Part shown: one piece after another, positions 1 to 8,578 of the stretch
Layout: every line of letters starts with the position of its first letter
How positions within the stretch are numbered: the stretch's first letter is position 1
Source of the DNA: Flagellimonas yonaguniensis
GTDB taxonomy: Bacteria > Bacteroidota > Bacteroidia > Flavobacteriales > Flavobacteriaceae
Assembly (NCBI RefSeq): GCF_029193885.1
Contig: NZ_JARFVB010000002.1
Span: 248,001-312,000 of the forward strand
Reading direction: 5' to 3'
DNA length: 64,000 nt
Made by a program: the position numbers and the translations under genes
The notes under the pieces: generated by a model
What the model was told of the DNA's origin: nothing
Databases searched by the model: none
The model's input: the letters and a program-made list of their open reading frames with translations, nothing else

Positions 1-50
1 CCTAAAAAAGAATCAAAACATAATTTATATGTAAATTTAACGTTAACTAA

Positions 51-81
51 TTGTAAACTAAATGTAACATAATTATATTTG
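51..81 (+). promoter_or_regulatory. Bacteroidota-type promoter
   Basis: TTG at 51-53, a 20-bp spacer and TATATTTG at 74-81 match the Bacteroidota sigma-A pattern (-33 TTG, -7 TAnnTTTG). It points right, toward a short ORF at 135-224. Expected transcript start is near 86-88. Pattern match only. Confidence 0.5.
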
Positions 82-134
82 TTACATTAAATCAGTTAGT
101 TATGACAGTCCGAATCAATGCATGGAGGAAATTG

Positions 135-224
135 ATGATTAAAAAATATCAGCAATTATGGCAATATGCCAAGGACTACGCTAGAAAGTGTAGATTGGTG
201 TATAAGCGCATGTATAGCATATAG
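135..224 (+). CDS. possible 29-residue basic small protein
   Basis: ATG at 135 is preceded at 7-8 bases by a GGAGGA ribosome-binding site, which is notable because Bacteroidota often lack Shine-Dalgarno sites. A consensus promoter lies upstream. The product (MIKKYQQLWQYAKDYARK...) is rich in Lys, Arg, Tyr and Gln, has one Cys, and has no clear membrane segment. It stops one base before the stop codon of rsmG on the other strand. I do not recognise a family, and a chance ORF cannot be excluded; the case rests on the promoter, site and ORF occurring in series. Confidence 0.3.
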   Translation: MIKKYQQLWQYAKDYARKCRLVYKRMYSI

Positions 225-225
225 T

Positions 226-861
226 TTAGCCCTTGTACTTCTGGGGCAAATAGACAACTTTTTTGGTCTCAAAGAATTCCTCTTCAAAATACTCGTTCAA
301 ATCAAAGACCTGAACGGTTTCGTATCCCTTCAGTTCTTCCGTAAGGTCTCCACCTTTAAGGTAAAGTATGCCGTTTTTGCGCTGATGCGCAGACTCCTTT
401 TTGATTTTCCCCTTGGTCCAATGTACGAATGTGGGCATAGCCGCAACCGCACGGCTCACAATAAAATCAAACTGTCCGGGGATTTCCTCCACACGGGAAT
501 GATAGGTTTTGACATTCGTTAACCCCAAGCCTTCGACCACCTCATTGACCACTTTTATTTTTTTACCTATGGCATCAACAAGGGTAAATTTCACGTTTGG
601 AAACAAGATAGCCAACGGAATACCAGGAAATCCACCACCGGTTCCAACATCCAAAATTTCAGAACCTTCGTTGAACACCTGTATTCGGGCAATCCCCAGA
701 GAGTGAAGCACATGGCGCAGATACAACTCATCAATATCCTTTCTGGAAACCACATTGATTTTTTGGTTCCAATCTTGGTACAACGTTTCCAACTTTATAA
801 ACTGGGCTTTCTGTTCGTCGTTGAGCGTCGTAAAATATTTAAAGATAAGTTCCGCTTTCAT
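226..861 (-). CDS. rsmG: 16S rRNA (guanine(527)-N7)-methyltransferase RsmG
   Basis: SAM-dependent methyltransferase that makes m7G527 in the 530 loop of 16S rRNA; loss of it is linked to low-level streptomycin resistance in other bacteria. The 211-residue length is normal for the family. The SAM-binding motif ILDVGTGGGFPGIPL lies near residues 68-82, followed by the typical FTLVDAIGKK strand and the FDFIVSRAVA motif. The ATG start gives the expected N terminus. It is transcribed away from the desaturase gene. A TAGCTTTG element at 882-889 (minus strand) may be its -7 box, though no good -33 TTG was found. Confidence 0.95.
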   Translation of the reverse strand: MKAELIFKYFTTLNDEQKAQFIKLETLYQDWNQKINVVSRKDIDELYLRHVLHSLGIARIQVFNEGSEILDVGTGGGFPGIPLAILFPNVKFTLVDAIGKKIKVVNEVVEGLGLTNVKTYHSRVEEIPGQFDFIVSRAVAAMPTFVHWTKGKIKKESAHQRKNGILYLKGGDLTEELKGYETVQVFDLNEYFEEEFFETKKVVYLPQKYKG

Positions 862-926
862 GTTCCAAACATTATTTTTGACAAAGCTAATACTTTTGAC
901 GACCTTAACACCGTTCTAACAAAACC

Positions 927-961
927 TTGTTAACTCTAAAGAAGCATTTTAGTTACCTTTG
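927..961 (+). promoter_or_regulatory. promoter of the desaturase-aminotransferase pair
   Basis: TACCTTTG at 954-961 is a perfect -7 element. A TTG lies at 927-929, with a spacer of 24 bp that is slightly long. The start codon follows 14 bp later, so the leader would be very short. Confidence 0.45.
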
Positions 962-975
962 TAAAAACTTTTTTT

Positions 976-2079
976 ATGGATAAGAATACCATCCGGTTTT
1001 CCAGAAGAGATTCCGCACAATTTTTCAGAACGTTGAACAAAAGAGTAAACGAATACTTCAAAGAAAACAACCTTAAGAAAACCGGGAACTGGAAACTTCA
1101 CTTGAAAACCATGGTGATGTTTGCCATTTTTTTGACCCCTTATTTTTTAATGTTGACCTTGAACCTGCCTTTCTGGGGCTATTTACTACTTTCCATTACC
1201 ATGGGAGTTGGGATGGCCGGAGTTGGGATGAACGTAATGCACGATGGGAACCATGGTGCATACTCAAATAAAAAATGGGTGAACAAGCTCATGGGAAGCA
1301 GTATTTACATCTTGGCAGGAAATGTTTACAACTGGCAAGTACAACACAATGTGCTGCACCATACCTATACCAATATCCACGAGCACGATGAAGATATGGA
1401 AGCAGGAAGAATCCTAAGATTCTCCAAACATGCAGAGTGGAGAAAACACCATAAGTTCCAACACTACTACTCTATTTTCCTATACGGTCTATTGACTTTC
1501 AACTGGGCCATCACAACGGACTTCCAACAGATGTACCGTTACATGAAAAGGAAATTGAGCTACGGAAAACTTCCAAACCCTGTGATCAACTGGAGCACTT
1601 TGGTGATTACCAAAATCATCTATTTGACCATTTGGATCGTGCTACCATTGATTTTTGTTGATATCGCTTGGTGGCAAGTATTGCTTGGATTCTTCATTAT
1701 GCACTATGTTGCCGGGGTAATCCTAAGTGTGGTATTCCAATTGGCGCATATCGTGGACCATGCAGAGACACCGTTGCCCGACGAAGAAGGAAACATGAAA
1801 AACACCTGGGCCATCCACCAGCTGTTCACCACTGTGAATTTTGGCACTAAGAACAGGATCGTCAACTGGTTTACCGGCGGATTGAACCATCAGGTAGAGC
1901 ACCATATCTTCCCGAACATCAGTCACATTCATTACACAAATATTTCAAAAATTGTGAAACAGACTGCGCAGGAGTTCAATTTACCTTATCACGAATATAA
2001 AACTACCAGAAAAGCCATAATTTCGCACTTCAAACACTTAAAAGAGCTAGGTAAAAACCCAGCGCTTCAGTATCAGTAA
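976..2079 (+). CDS. membrane fatty acid desaturase (linoleoyl-CoA/front-end type, no cytochrome b5 domain)
   Basis: Di-iron integral-membrane acyl desaturase that introduces a double bond into fatty acyl chains, probably for membrane fluidity. All three histidine boxes are visible: HDGNH (89-93), HNVLHH (124-129) and HQVEHH (305-310). The third, with Gln first, is the form typical of delta-6-like front-end and acyl-lipid desaturases. Hydrophobic segments lie near residues 47-62, 67-85 and 210-245. At 367 residues it has no fused cytochrome b5. The next gene, an aminotransferase, starts 13 bp downstream and may be cotranscribed, with no obvious metabolic link. Substrate and regioselectivity cannot be read from the sequence. 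Confidence 0.9.
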   Translation: MDKNTIRFSRRDSAQFFRTLNKRVNEYFKENNLKKTGNWKLHLKTMVMFAIFLTPYFLMLTLNLPFWGYLLLSITMGVGMAGVGMNVMHDGNHGAYSNKKWVNKLMGSSIYILAGNVYNWQVQHNVLHHTYTNIHEHDEDMEAGRILRFSKHAEWRKHHKFQHYYSIFLYGLLTFNWAITTDFQQMYRYMKRKLSYGKLPNPVINWSTLVITKIIYLTIWIVLPLIFVDIAWWQVLLGFFIMHYVAGVILSVVFQLAHIVDHAETPLPDEEGNMKNTWAIHQLFTTVNFGTKNRIVNWFTGGLNHQVEHHIFPNISHIHYTNISKIVKQTAQEFNLPYHEYKTTRKAIISHFKHLKELGKNPALQYQ

Positions 2080-2092
2080 AAACGAAATATCA

Positions 2093-3277
2093 ATGAGCAA
2101 CCATCTATCTGACAGGATCAAGAACATGTCCACGTCAGCAACTTTGGCCATGGCCGCCAAAGCACGGGAATTACGAAACGAAGGAAAGGATATTATCGGT
2201 TTGAGCTTGGGGGAGCCCGATTTCAACATTCCTGATTTCATCAAAGAGGCCGCAAAACAGGCCATTGACGAAAATTATAGCAGCTATACACCTGTTGATG
2301 GTTACGCAGAGCTCAAAACCGCTATCTCCAACAAGTTCAAAAGAGACAATAATCTTAATTACGGCCCGAACCAGATCGTGGTCTCCACGGGGGCGAAACA
2401 ATCGCTCTTCAATGTGGCCATGGTAGTGCTCAACCCAGGTGATGAAGTAATCCTTCCTGCACCTTATTGGGTAAGCTATAGCGATATCGTAAAATTGGCA
2501 GAAGGAGTTCCCGTTGAAGTTCTTACGCAAATCGATACCGATTTTAAGATGACGCCAGAGCAATTGGAAGCGGCCATTACGCCTAAAACCAAAATGCTTT
2601 GGTTCAGTTCTCCTTGTAACCCCAGTGGTTCCGTATATAGCAAGGAGGAATTGGAAGGTTTGGCCGAGGTACTTAAAAAACACCCGGACATTTATGTGGT
2701 ATCGGATGAAATCTACGAGCACATCAATTTTGCAGGCGGTCATGTAAGCATCGCCGGCATCGATGGCATGTACGATAGAACCGTTACCGTGAATGGGGTG
2801 TCCAAAGCTTTTGCCATGACCGGATGGCGTATCGGCTACATTGGCGCCCCCGAATGGATTGCCAAAGGATGCACCAAATTACAAGGTCAGGTTACCAGTG
2901 GCACCAATGCCATTGCACAACGTGCCGTTATTACCGCATTGGAGGCTCCCGTGAGCAAAATCCAGTTCATGATCGATAAGTTTCACGAAAGAAGGGACCT
3001 TGTCCTTGGTCTTTTGGGAGAAATAGAAGGATTTAACCTCAACGTGCCCGAAGGTGCATTTTATGTTTTCCCCGATATTTCGGCATTCTTTGGAAAAACC
3101 TTGAACGGTGTTACCATTAACAATGCTTCTGATTTTTCATTGTATTTATTGGAACATGCCAATGTGGCCACGGTTACGGGCGAAGCATTCGGAAACCCGA
3201 ATTGCATTCGTATATCCTACGCGGCATCAGAAAAAGAATTGAAAGAAGCCATTTCGAGAATAAAGGCCGTTCTTTAA
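2093..3277 (+). CDS. class I pyridoxal-phosphate aminotransferase (aspartate aminotransferase-like)
   Basis: Fold-type I PLP enzyme of the aspartate/tyrosine/aromatic aminotransferase family (subgroup I-gamma, like Thermus and Bacillus AspC). The PLP lysine is Lys238 in GVSKAFAMTGWRIGYIG. The family motifs NPSG (in SPCNPSGSVYSKEE), SDEIYEHI and the C-terminal NCIRISYA arginine motif are all present. The length of 394 residues is normal. The usual role is aspartate plus 2-oxoglutarate to oxaloacetate plus glutamate, but aromatic or prephenate use is possible in this subgroup. The gene ends in a hairpin terminator shared with the convergent trkH. Confidence 0.92.
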   Translation: MSNHLSDRIKNMSTSATLAMAAKARELRNEGKDIIGLSLGEPDFNIPDFIKEAAKQAIDENYSSYTPVDGYAELKTAISNKFKRDNNLNYGPNQIVVSTGAKQSLFNVAMVVLNPGDEVILPAPYWVSYSDIVKLAEGVPVEVLTQIDTDFKMTPEQLEAAITPKTKMLWFSSPCNPSGSVYSKEELEGLAEVLKKHPDIYVVSDEIYEHINFAGGHVSIAGIDGMYDRTVTVNGVSKAFAMTGWRIGYIGAPEWIAKGCTKLQGQVTSGTNAIAQRAVITALEAPVSKIQFMIDKFHERRDLVLGLLGEIEGFNLNVPEGAFYVFPDISAFFGKTLNGVTINNASDFSLYLLEHANVATVTGEAFGNPNCIRISYAASEKELKEAISRIKAVL

Positions 3278-3335
3278 TCCATAAAAATTACAAGTCATGC
3301 TGGATTTGTTTCAGCATCTCCTGATAATAAATGCA

Positions 3336-3367
3336 AAACCTCTTGGAGTTTACTTTGAGAGGTTTTT
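3336..3367 (+). terminator. intrinsic terminator after the aminotransferase gene
   Basis: Eight-base stem AAACCTCT (3336-3343) and AGAGGTTT (3358-3365), with the T-run continuing to 3367. It abuts the stop codon of trkH, which reads in from the other side. Confidence 0.75.
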
Positions 3368-4858
3368 TTACGTCTTTTTCCAGAAATATGGGGTAAGTAC
3401 GATCAGTACAGTGAAAAGTTCAAGACGCCCCAAAAGCATCAAGAAACTACACCACCACTTTCCTGCATCGGGAAGGCTGTTATAATTGCTCACAGGGTTC
3501 AAACTACCCAAAGCCGGTCCCACATTACCCAACGAAGAGGCAGAACCACCAACGGCCGACACAAAGTCCAAGCCCAAGAATCCGAGAACCAAAGACCCAA
3601 TGATAAAAAGCAACATGTACAGCACGAAAAAAGCCACCACGTTGTACACGATATGTTCCGTTACCGTTTTTTGATTGTAACGGACGGGAATCACCGCATT
3701 GGGATGCAAGGTTCGTTTAAATTCCAAAATACCGTTTTTGATAATCAGCAGGTGACGCATTACCTTGATCCCACCGGCTGTTGAACCAGCAGACCCTCCT
3801 AAAAACATCAAACCAAAAAAGAACACGGTCAAAAAGGGGGTCCATGAGGTAAAATCAGCCGAAACAAAGCCTGTTGTGGTAATCACGGCGATGACCTGAA
3901 ACAAGGTGTGCCTAAAGGCACTTTCCGCTTTTCCCAAAACCATGGGATGAAAATCCGACACAGGAACATCGGCCCTAAAATAAACGCCCAGTGCAGCAAT
4001 AATGGCAAAAACCACTATAAATCCGAAGTAATACTTGAACTCCTCGTCCTTAAAAACACGTTTTACCCGTCCTGTCAAGGCAAAATAACTGAGTACGAAA
4101 TTGCTTCCCGCCAAAAACATGAACAGGATGATGATATATTGAATCAATGGCTGATCGTTCCAAAAAGCCAAACTTGCATTTTTGGTGGAGAATCCTCCGG
4201 TTGACATGGTTGCCAAAGCATGGTTGATGGCATCAAAAAACGACATGCCCGCAAACTTCAACAATAAGGTTTCCAAAACCGTATATCCAAAATAGATAAG
4301 CCATAACCTTTTGGCGGTATCCGTAATCCTTGGGTGGAGCTTATCCCCTCCCGGGCCAGGTGCCTCGGCTGCGAACAACTGCATTCCCCCTATACCTAAA
4401 AGTGGTAGAATGGCAATGGCCAACACGATAATCCCCATTCCACCGATCCAATGGGTAAGGCTTCGCCAGAGCAGAATTCCTTCGGGCAGTGCTTCTATAT
4501 CATCTAAAATGGAAGCTCCCGTGGTGGTATAGCCCGACATCGTTTCAAAAAAAGCATCAGTAATGGAAGGTATCGAACCAGAAAAAAGATAGGGCAACAT
4601 TCCTGATATGGACATCACGATCCAACCAAAGGTCACAACAATGTATCCTTCTTTCCTTTTGACTTCTTTTTTATGTCCCCGTGTGTAGAACATGGCCATC
4701 ATCCCAAAAAGCATGGTCACAATGGCAGCTAACATGATATCCATAGTGGCACCATCCTTATAAATGCCACTGGCAAGTGCCGCCAATAGCATAAAAGAGC
4801 CGTTGCAAAGCAACAAGAGTCCCATGATATGGATGATGATTCGTGTATTGAGTTTCAT
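3368..4858 (-). CDS. trkH: Trk potassium uptake membrane subunit TrkH
   Basis: Potassium-translocating channel-like subunit of the Trk/Ktr family in the inner membrane. At 496 residues it has the expected multiple hydrophobic segments and four P-loop-like segments, for example around GYTTTGAS, MSTGGFST, ITTTGF and GGSAGSTAGG. I chose the ATG at 4856-4858 (MKLNTRIIIHIMG) because it overlaps the trkA stop as TAATG, a translational-coupling arrangement; a longer in-frame start would lie inside trkA. It works with TrkA, encoded directly upstream. Confidence 0.95.
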   Translation of the reverse strand: MKLNTRIIIHIMGLLLLCNGSFMLLAALASGIYKDGATMDIMLAAIVTMLFGMMAMFYTRGHKKEVKRKEGYIVVTFGWIVMSISGMLPYLFSGSIPSITDAFFETMSGYTTTGASILDDIEALPEGILLWRSLTHWIGGMGIIVLAIAILPLLGIGGMQLFAAEAPGPGGDKLHPRITDTAKRLWLIYFGYTVLETLLLKFAGMSFFDAINHALATMSTGGFSTKNASLAFWNDQPLIQYIIILFMFLAGSNFVLSYFALTGRVKRVFKDEEFKYYFGFIVVFAIIAALGVYFRADVPVSDFHPMVLGKAESAFRHTLFQVIAVITTTGFVSADFTSWTPFLTVFFFGLMFLGGSAGSTAGGIKVMRHLLIIKNGILEFKRTLHPNAVIPVRYNQKTVTEHIVYNVVAFFVLYMLLFIIGSLVLGFLGLDFVSAVGGSASSLGNVGPALGSLNPVSNYNSLPDAGKWWCSFLMLLGRLELFTVLIVLTPYFWKKT

Positions 4859-6207
4859 TAGAGGAACAGCTTTTCTATCCTTGGTATGGCCTTGGGCAAG
4901 CAACAGACCACGACCTTATCCCCTTCGGCAATCCTAAAATCCCCCAAGGCAATGATACCCTCCCCGTTTCTGATCACGCCACCGATACTTGCTTCCCTTG
5001 GAAAATTGAGTTCTTTGATGATTTCACCATTGACAAGTGAGGATGCTTTTACCTCAAACTCCAAAATCTCAGCGTTCAAATTGTTCAAACGGGTCAGGGC
5101 AAGTACCTCTCCTTTTCGGATATACCTAAAGATACTGTTGGCAGCAAGTAGTTTTTTATTGATGAGTGTATCCACCCCAATGGAATGGGACAACTGGAAA
5201 TAGTCCATGTTTTCCACCAAAGCAATGGTTTTCTTGATTTTTTTGTTTTTGGCCACCAAACAAGACATAATGTTGGTCTCTGAATTTCCCGTTACAGCGA
5301 TAAAAGCATCCATGGCCTCCAAGTTTTCCTCTTCCAACAGCTCCACATTCCGTCCATCCCCATTAATCACAAGCGCATGGGGCAGTTCATCCGCGATATC
5401 GAATGCTTTTTCCTTGTTCTTTTCGATCAATTTCACATTGAACTTTTTGTTGCAAAGGTCCCGTGCTGTTTTATAGCCGACCTTACTTCCTCCCAGGATC
5501 ATCACATTCTTGATGTCCTGCTTTTGCATTCCTGAAAGCTTGTACAATTCCTCAACTCCCTTATCGGAAGTAATGAAGTACACTTGATCGCCCTCTTTAA
5601 AAATGGTATCCCCCCTTGGGATTAAAGTAAACTGGGTTCCAGTTCGCTGAAGGGCAATGGGCATAAAATTGAGTTCGGGAAAAATTCTCGCGGCCTCTTT
5701 GACCATCTTCCCTACAAAAGGAGCGGTCTTAGGCAGAATTACCCCGAACATGGTCAATAATCCTTCTTCAAATTGATAGGTGTCGTTAAAAGCCGACTGA
5801 TTGAGCATCAACTGGATTTCCATGGCTGCGAGTCGCTCTGGGGAAATCAATTCATCAATCCCCAACTGATCAAATTTGATAAGTTCACGATTGTCCATGA
5901 ACTCCGTGTTGGAGATTCTGGCCATGGTACGTTTACAACCCAATTGCTTGGCAAGAACACAAAGGGTCAAATTGGTGGTTTCCGAAGCAGTGACCCCTAT
6001 AACAAGATCGGAGCTATCCACCTGTGCATCCTGCAATACCTGAATGGATGTGGCATCACCTCGAAGCACCCGAATATCCAAATGGTTATCCGCATAGGAC
6101 AATCTTTCCTTGTCGGTATCAATCAAAGTGATTTCCTGTGCTTCGTAGGACAACAATTTCGCCAAGTGGAACCCCACTTCACCAGCACCTGCAATAATGA
6201 TTCTCAT
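4858..6207 (-). CDS. trkA: Trk system NAD-binding regulatory subunit TrkA
   Basis: Cytoplasmic gating subunit that binds NAD(H)/nucleotides and regulates TrkH. It has two RCK-N/RCK-C halves: the first Rossmann motif is at the N terminus (IIIAGAGEVGFHLAKLL) and the second near residue 235 (VMILGGSKVGYKTA), each followed by an RCK-C domain. The length of 449 residues matches full-length two-domain TrkA. Its stop overlaps the trkH start by one base. The 167 bp upstream contain a 7-bp perfect inverted repeat (6241-6259). Confidence 0.95.
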   Translation of the reverse strand: MRIIIAGAGEVGFHLAKLLSYEAQEITLIDTDKERLSYADNHLDIRVLRGDATSIQVLQDAQVDSSDLVIGVTASETTNLTLCVLAKQLGCKRTMARISNTEFMDNRELIKFDQLGIDELISPERLAAMEIQLMLNQSAFNDTYQFEEGLLTMFGVILPKTAPFVGKMVKEAARIFPELNFMPIALQRTGTQFTLIPRGDTIFKEGDQVYFITSDKGVEELYKLSGMQKQDIKNVMILGGSKVGYKTARDLCNKKFNVKLIEKNKEKAFDIADELPHALVINGDGRNVELLEEENLEAMDAFIAVTGNSETNIMSCLVAKNKKIKKTIALVENMDYFQLSHSIGVDTLINKKLLAANSIFRYIRKGEVLALTRLNNLNAEILEFEVKASSLVNGEIIKELNFPREASIGGVIRNGEGIIALGDFRIAEGDKVVVCCLPKAIPRIEKLFL

Positions 6208-6377
6208 TGATTAGAATAGGATGTGTTCTTAAATAAACTCCATTTGTACGCTACAAATGACACTAAGAATGGTACGCTATACTTAAACTCCATACTTTTA
6301 ACCAAATACGGAAAATAAATCCCTTTGGAGGGCAAAATTACACAAATATTTTTGTCTGCATCCCTTTAGCTAAGTTG

Positions 6378-6385
6378 TATATTTG
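6378..6385 (+). promoter_or_regulatory. -7 element of the ubiE-porT promoter
   Basis: TATATTTG, a perfect TAnnTTTG match, lies 16 bp before the ubiE start codon. A TTTG at 6351-6354 could be the -33 element, with a spacer of 23 bp. Confidence 0.45.
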
Positions 6386-6401
6386 CCAGCAAATTGAAGC
6401 G

Positions 6402-7130
6402 ATGTCAAAAAAGGTAACGCCCTACAAAGAGTCTGAGCTCGGCAAGAAGGAGCAGGTAAAACAGATGTTCGATAACATTTCCGGCAATTACGATGGTCTC
6501 AATCGGGTTATTTCCTTGGGAACGGATGTAAAATGGCGCAAAAAAATAGTGGCCTTTTTAAAGGAGAAATCCCCTGAATCCATTTTGGATATAGCTACCG
6601 GGACAGGCGACCTTGCCATTGCGATGATAAAGACTGGTGCCGAAAAGATAGTCGGCCTGGACCTTTCCCCTGGCATGTTGGAAGTTGGCAAAACCAAGGT
6701 TTCCAACAAAAGCCTCCAAGACACCATTGAAATGGTGTTGGGCGATAGTGAAAACCTCCCTTTCGATGACAATTCATTTGATGCCATTACTGTGGCGTTC
6801 GGGGTACGGAATTTTGAAAATCTGGAAAAAGGACTCGAGGAAATCTACAGAGTACTGAAACCTGGAGGGCATTTTGTGGTTCTTGAGACTTCGGTTCCGA
6901 CCAAAACACCCTTTAAGCAAGGGTACAAGCTCTACACAAAATATATTTTACCAGCCATTGGCAAAGTTTTTTCCAAGGATAAATCCGCCTACAATTATTT
7001 GAGTGAATCCGCCTCAGTTTTCCCTCACGGGGAGGCTTTCAACAATATTTTGAAGAAAATTGGGTTTATAGGTGTAGAGAACAAACCACAGACCATGGGT
7101 GTAGCATCCATTTACGTCGCTTCAAAATAG
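6402..7130 (+). CDS. ubiE: demethylmenaquinone methyltransferase UbiE/MenG
   Basis: SAM-dependent C-methyltransferase that converts demethylmenaquinone to menaquinone, the last step of quinone synthesis in this lineage. Family motifs are clear: MFDNISGNYDGLNRVISLG near the N terminus, the SAM motif ILDIATGTGDLAI, and VAFGVRNFENLEKGL. I chose the ATG at 6402 (MSKKVTPYKE) over an in-frame start 27 bp upstream, because the upstream stretch contains the -7 promoter element. The product is 242 residues. porT follows with no spacer to speak of. Confidence 0.95.
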   Translation: MSKKVTPYKESELGKKEQVKQMFDNISGNYDGLNRVISLGTDVKWRKKIVAFLKEKSPESILDIATGTGDLAIAMIKTGAEKIVGLDLSPGMLEVGKTKVSNKSLQDTIEMVLGDSENLPFDDNSFDAITVAFGVRNFENLEKGLEEIYRVLKPGGHFVVLETSVPTKTPFKQGYKLYTKYILPAIGKVFSKDKSAYNYLSESASVFPHGEAFNNILKKIGFIGVENKPQTMGVASIYVASK

Positions 7131-7131
7131 A

Positions 7132-7833
7132 TTGATGAAAAATCTCCTTATCCTTTTTGGACTTCTAGCATTGTCAAACACCGCTGCCCTAGCCCAATTT
7201 GGTGGGGACCCCATTTTAAACCTTCAGAACGAGGATAAGAAATTTTTGAACTGGGGGTATTATCTCGGTTTTAACCAATATGACTTTCAGTTTGAGTACA
7301 AGGATGATATAGGTCAAGATATTTTGGTCGACAAAAGCTTGGGTTTCAATGTGGGTCTGATCGGCGAACTCCGAATCAACGAGTTTTTGGACGCCCGTTT
7401 TGAACCAGGTCTACTCTACACCTCCAGGACTTTGGGTTTTCCTGGGTTTACCACTCAGGTCGATGCCTTGCGGGAAGTTCGTTCCACCTATATCCGTTTT
7501 CCATTTCTGATCAAGGCCAGCACCCGCAGAATAGGAAATTGGAAGCCTTTTATTATCGGTGGAGTTTATACATCCATCAATTTGGGAAGCAACGAAGATA
7601 GCTTGGACGACAATAGCAGTGGCCAATTTAGGATGAAGCAGAATGTTTATGGCTACGAACTTGGCTTTGGAATCGATTTTTATACCGAATATTTCAAGTT
7701 CACCCCATCCATACGAGGGGTATTTGCCCTTACGGACGAATTGGTTCCCGATGTGGACCCAAACAGTCCTTGGACAGGAAACATCGCTGCCATGCGTACC
7801 CGGGGCATTTTCATCAATTTCACTTTTGAATAA
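7132..7833 (+). CDS. porT: type IX secretion outer-membrane protein PorT (SprT)
   Basis: Small outer-membrane beta-barrel required for the type IX secretion system and gliding in Bacteroidota. There is a signal peptide (LLILFGLLALSNTAALAQ) followed by alternating beta-strand segments ending in FINFTFE, a typical C-terminal aromatic strand. Length about 233 residues is as expected for the PorT/SprT family. The start is TTG at 7132 or, more likely, ATG at 7135 immediately after it. It follows ubiE with one base between. It ends two bases before the convergent methyltransferase stop. Confidence 0.88.
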   Translation: MMKNLLILFGLLALSNTAALAQFGGDPILNLQNEDKKFLNWGYYLGFNQYDFQFEYKDDIGQDILVDKSLGFNVGLIGELRINEFLDARFEPGLLYTSRTLGFPGFTTQVDALREVRSTYIRFPFLIKASTRRIGNWKPFIIGGVYTSINLGSNEDSLDDNSSGQFRMKQNVYGYELGFGIDFYTEYFKFTPSIRGVFALTDELVPDVDPNSPWTGNIAAMRTRGIFINFTFE

Positions 7834-7834
7834 A

Positions 7835-8554
7835 CTATCCCCTGCGTATCTCGTTCAGTAAGATTGCGGTTGCTGTGGCCACATTGAGACTTTCCGTAGT
7901 AGCTGATCCGTATTGTGGAATGGAAATCCTTTCAGAGATAAATTTTTCGACCCGATCGGAAATCCCATTGGCCTCGTTGCCCATTACCAAAATTCCTTTT
8001 CCACCCAAATCAGCTTTATAAACCGGTTCGCCATCCATATAGGCCCCATAGATAGGAAGCTTCGTATTGCCCAAAAACTCCTCCAAATCCAAATATGGGA
8101 TATGTACTCTTGCAATGGAACCCATGGTGGCCTGAAGCACTTTGGGGTTATAACAGTCCACAGTATCTGCCGAGCATACAAGTTGTTTTACCCCAAACCA
8201 ATCACAAAGACGAATGATGGTTCCCAAATTACCTGGATCCCTAACGGCATCCAAAACCACTACCCAATCATCGACTATGTCTTCCTTGGGTTCGACCATA
8301 TGAAAAACCCCCAACACACCGTTCGGTTGTTTTAAACTGCTCATTTGCTTCAAGTCCTTTTTGGATATGACTTCCGCTTCTTTGATACTCTCCGAAAGCC
8401 CAACATCATCAACAAAGACCTTAAAGGGCTTCATTCCCGCCCCCAACAATTCATTTACCACCTTTTTTCCTTCGACCACAAAGAGCCCATGTTGAGATCG
8501 GTACTTTTTTTGCTTTAGGCTAACAACTAGTTTAATTTGGTTTTTTGTAACCAT
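7835..8554 (-). CDS. SpoU/TrmH-family RNA 2'-O-methyltransferase
   Basis: SPOUT-class methyltransferase acting on rRNA or tRNA ribose. It has an N-terminal substrate-binding domain (KYRSQHGLFVVEGKKV) and the three SPOUT knot motifs: DAVRDPGNLGTIIRLCDWFG, ILVMGNEANGIS and ATTESLNVATATAILLNE. The 239-residue length fits the family. The RNA target cannot be predicted. Its start codon lies only 24 bp from that of the divergent tamL gene, so the two promoters must overlap the coding ends. Confidence 0.9.
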   Translation of the reverse strand: MVTKNQIKLVVSLKQKKYRSQHGLFVVEGKKVVNELLGAGMKPFKVFVDDVGLSESIKEAEVISKKDLKQMSSLKQPNGVLGVFHMVEPKEDIVDDWVVVLDAVRDPGNLGTIIRLCDWFGVKQLVCSADTVDCYNPKVLQATMGSIARVHIPYLDLEEFLGNTKLPIYGAYMDGEPVYKADLGGKGILVMGNEANGISDRVEKFISERISIPQYGSATTESLNVATATAILLNEIRRG

Positions 8555-8572
8555 CTAAATCGTGTATTTTTG
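8545..8572 (+). promoter_or_regulatory. tamL promoter inside the 5' end of the methyltransferase gene
   Basis: TTG at 8545-8547 and TATTTTTG at 8565-8572, spacer 17 bp. The tamL ATG is at 8579, so the transcript would be almost leaderless. Pattern match only. Confidence 0.35.
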
Positions 8573-8578
8573 GCTTCT

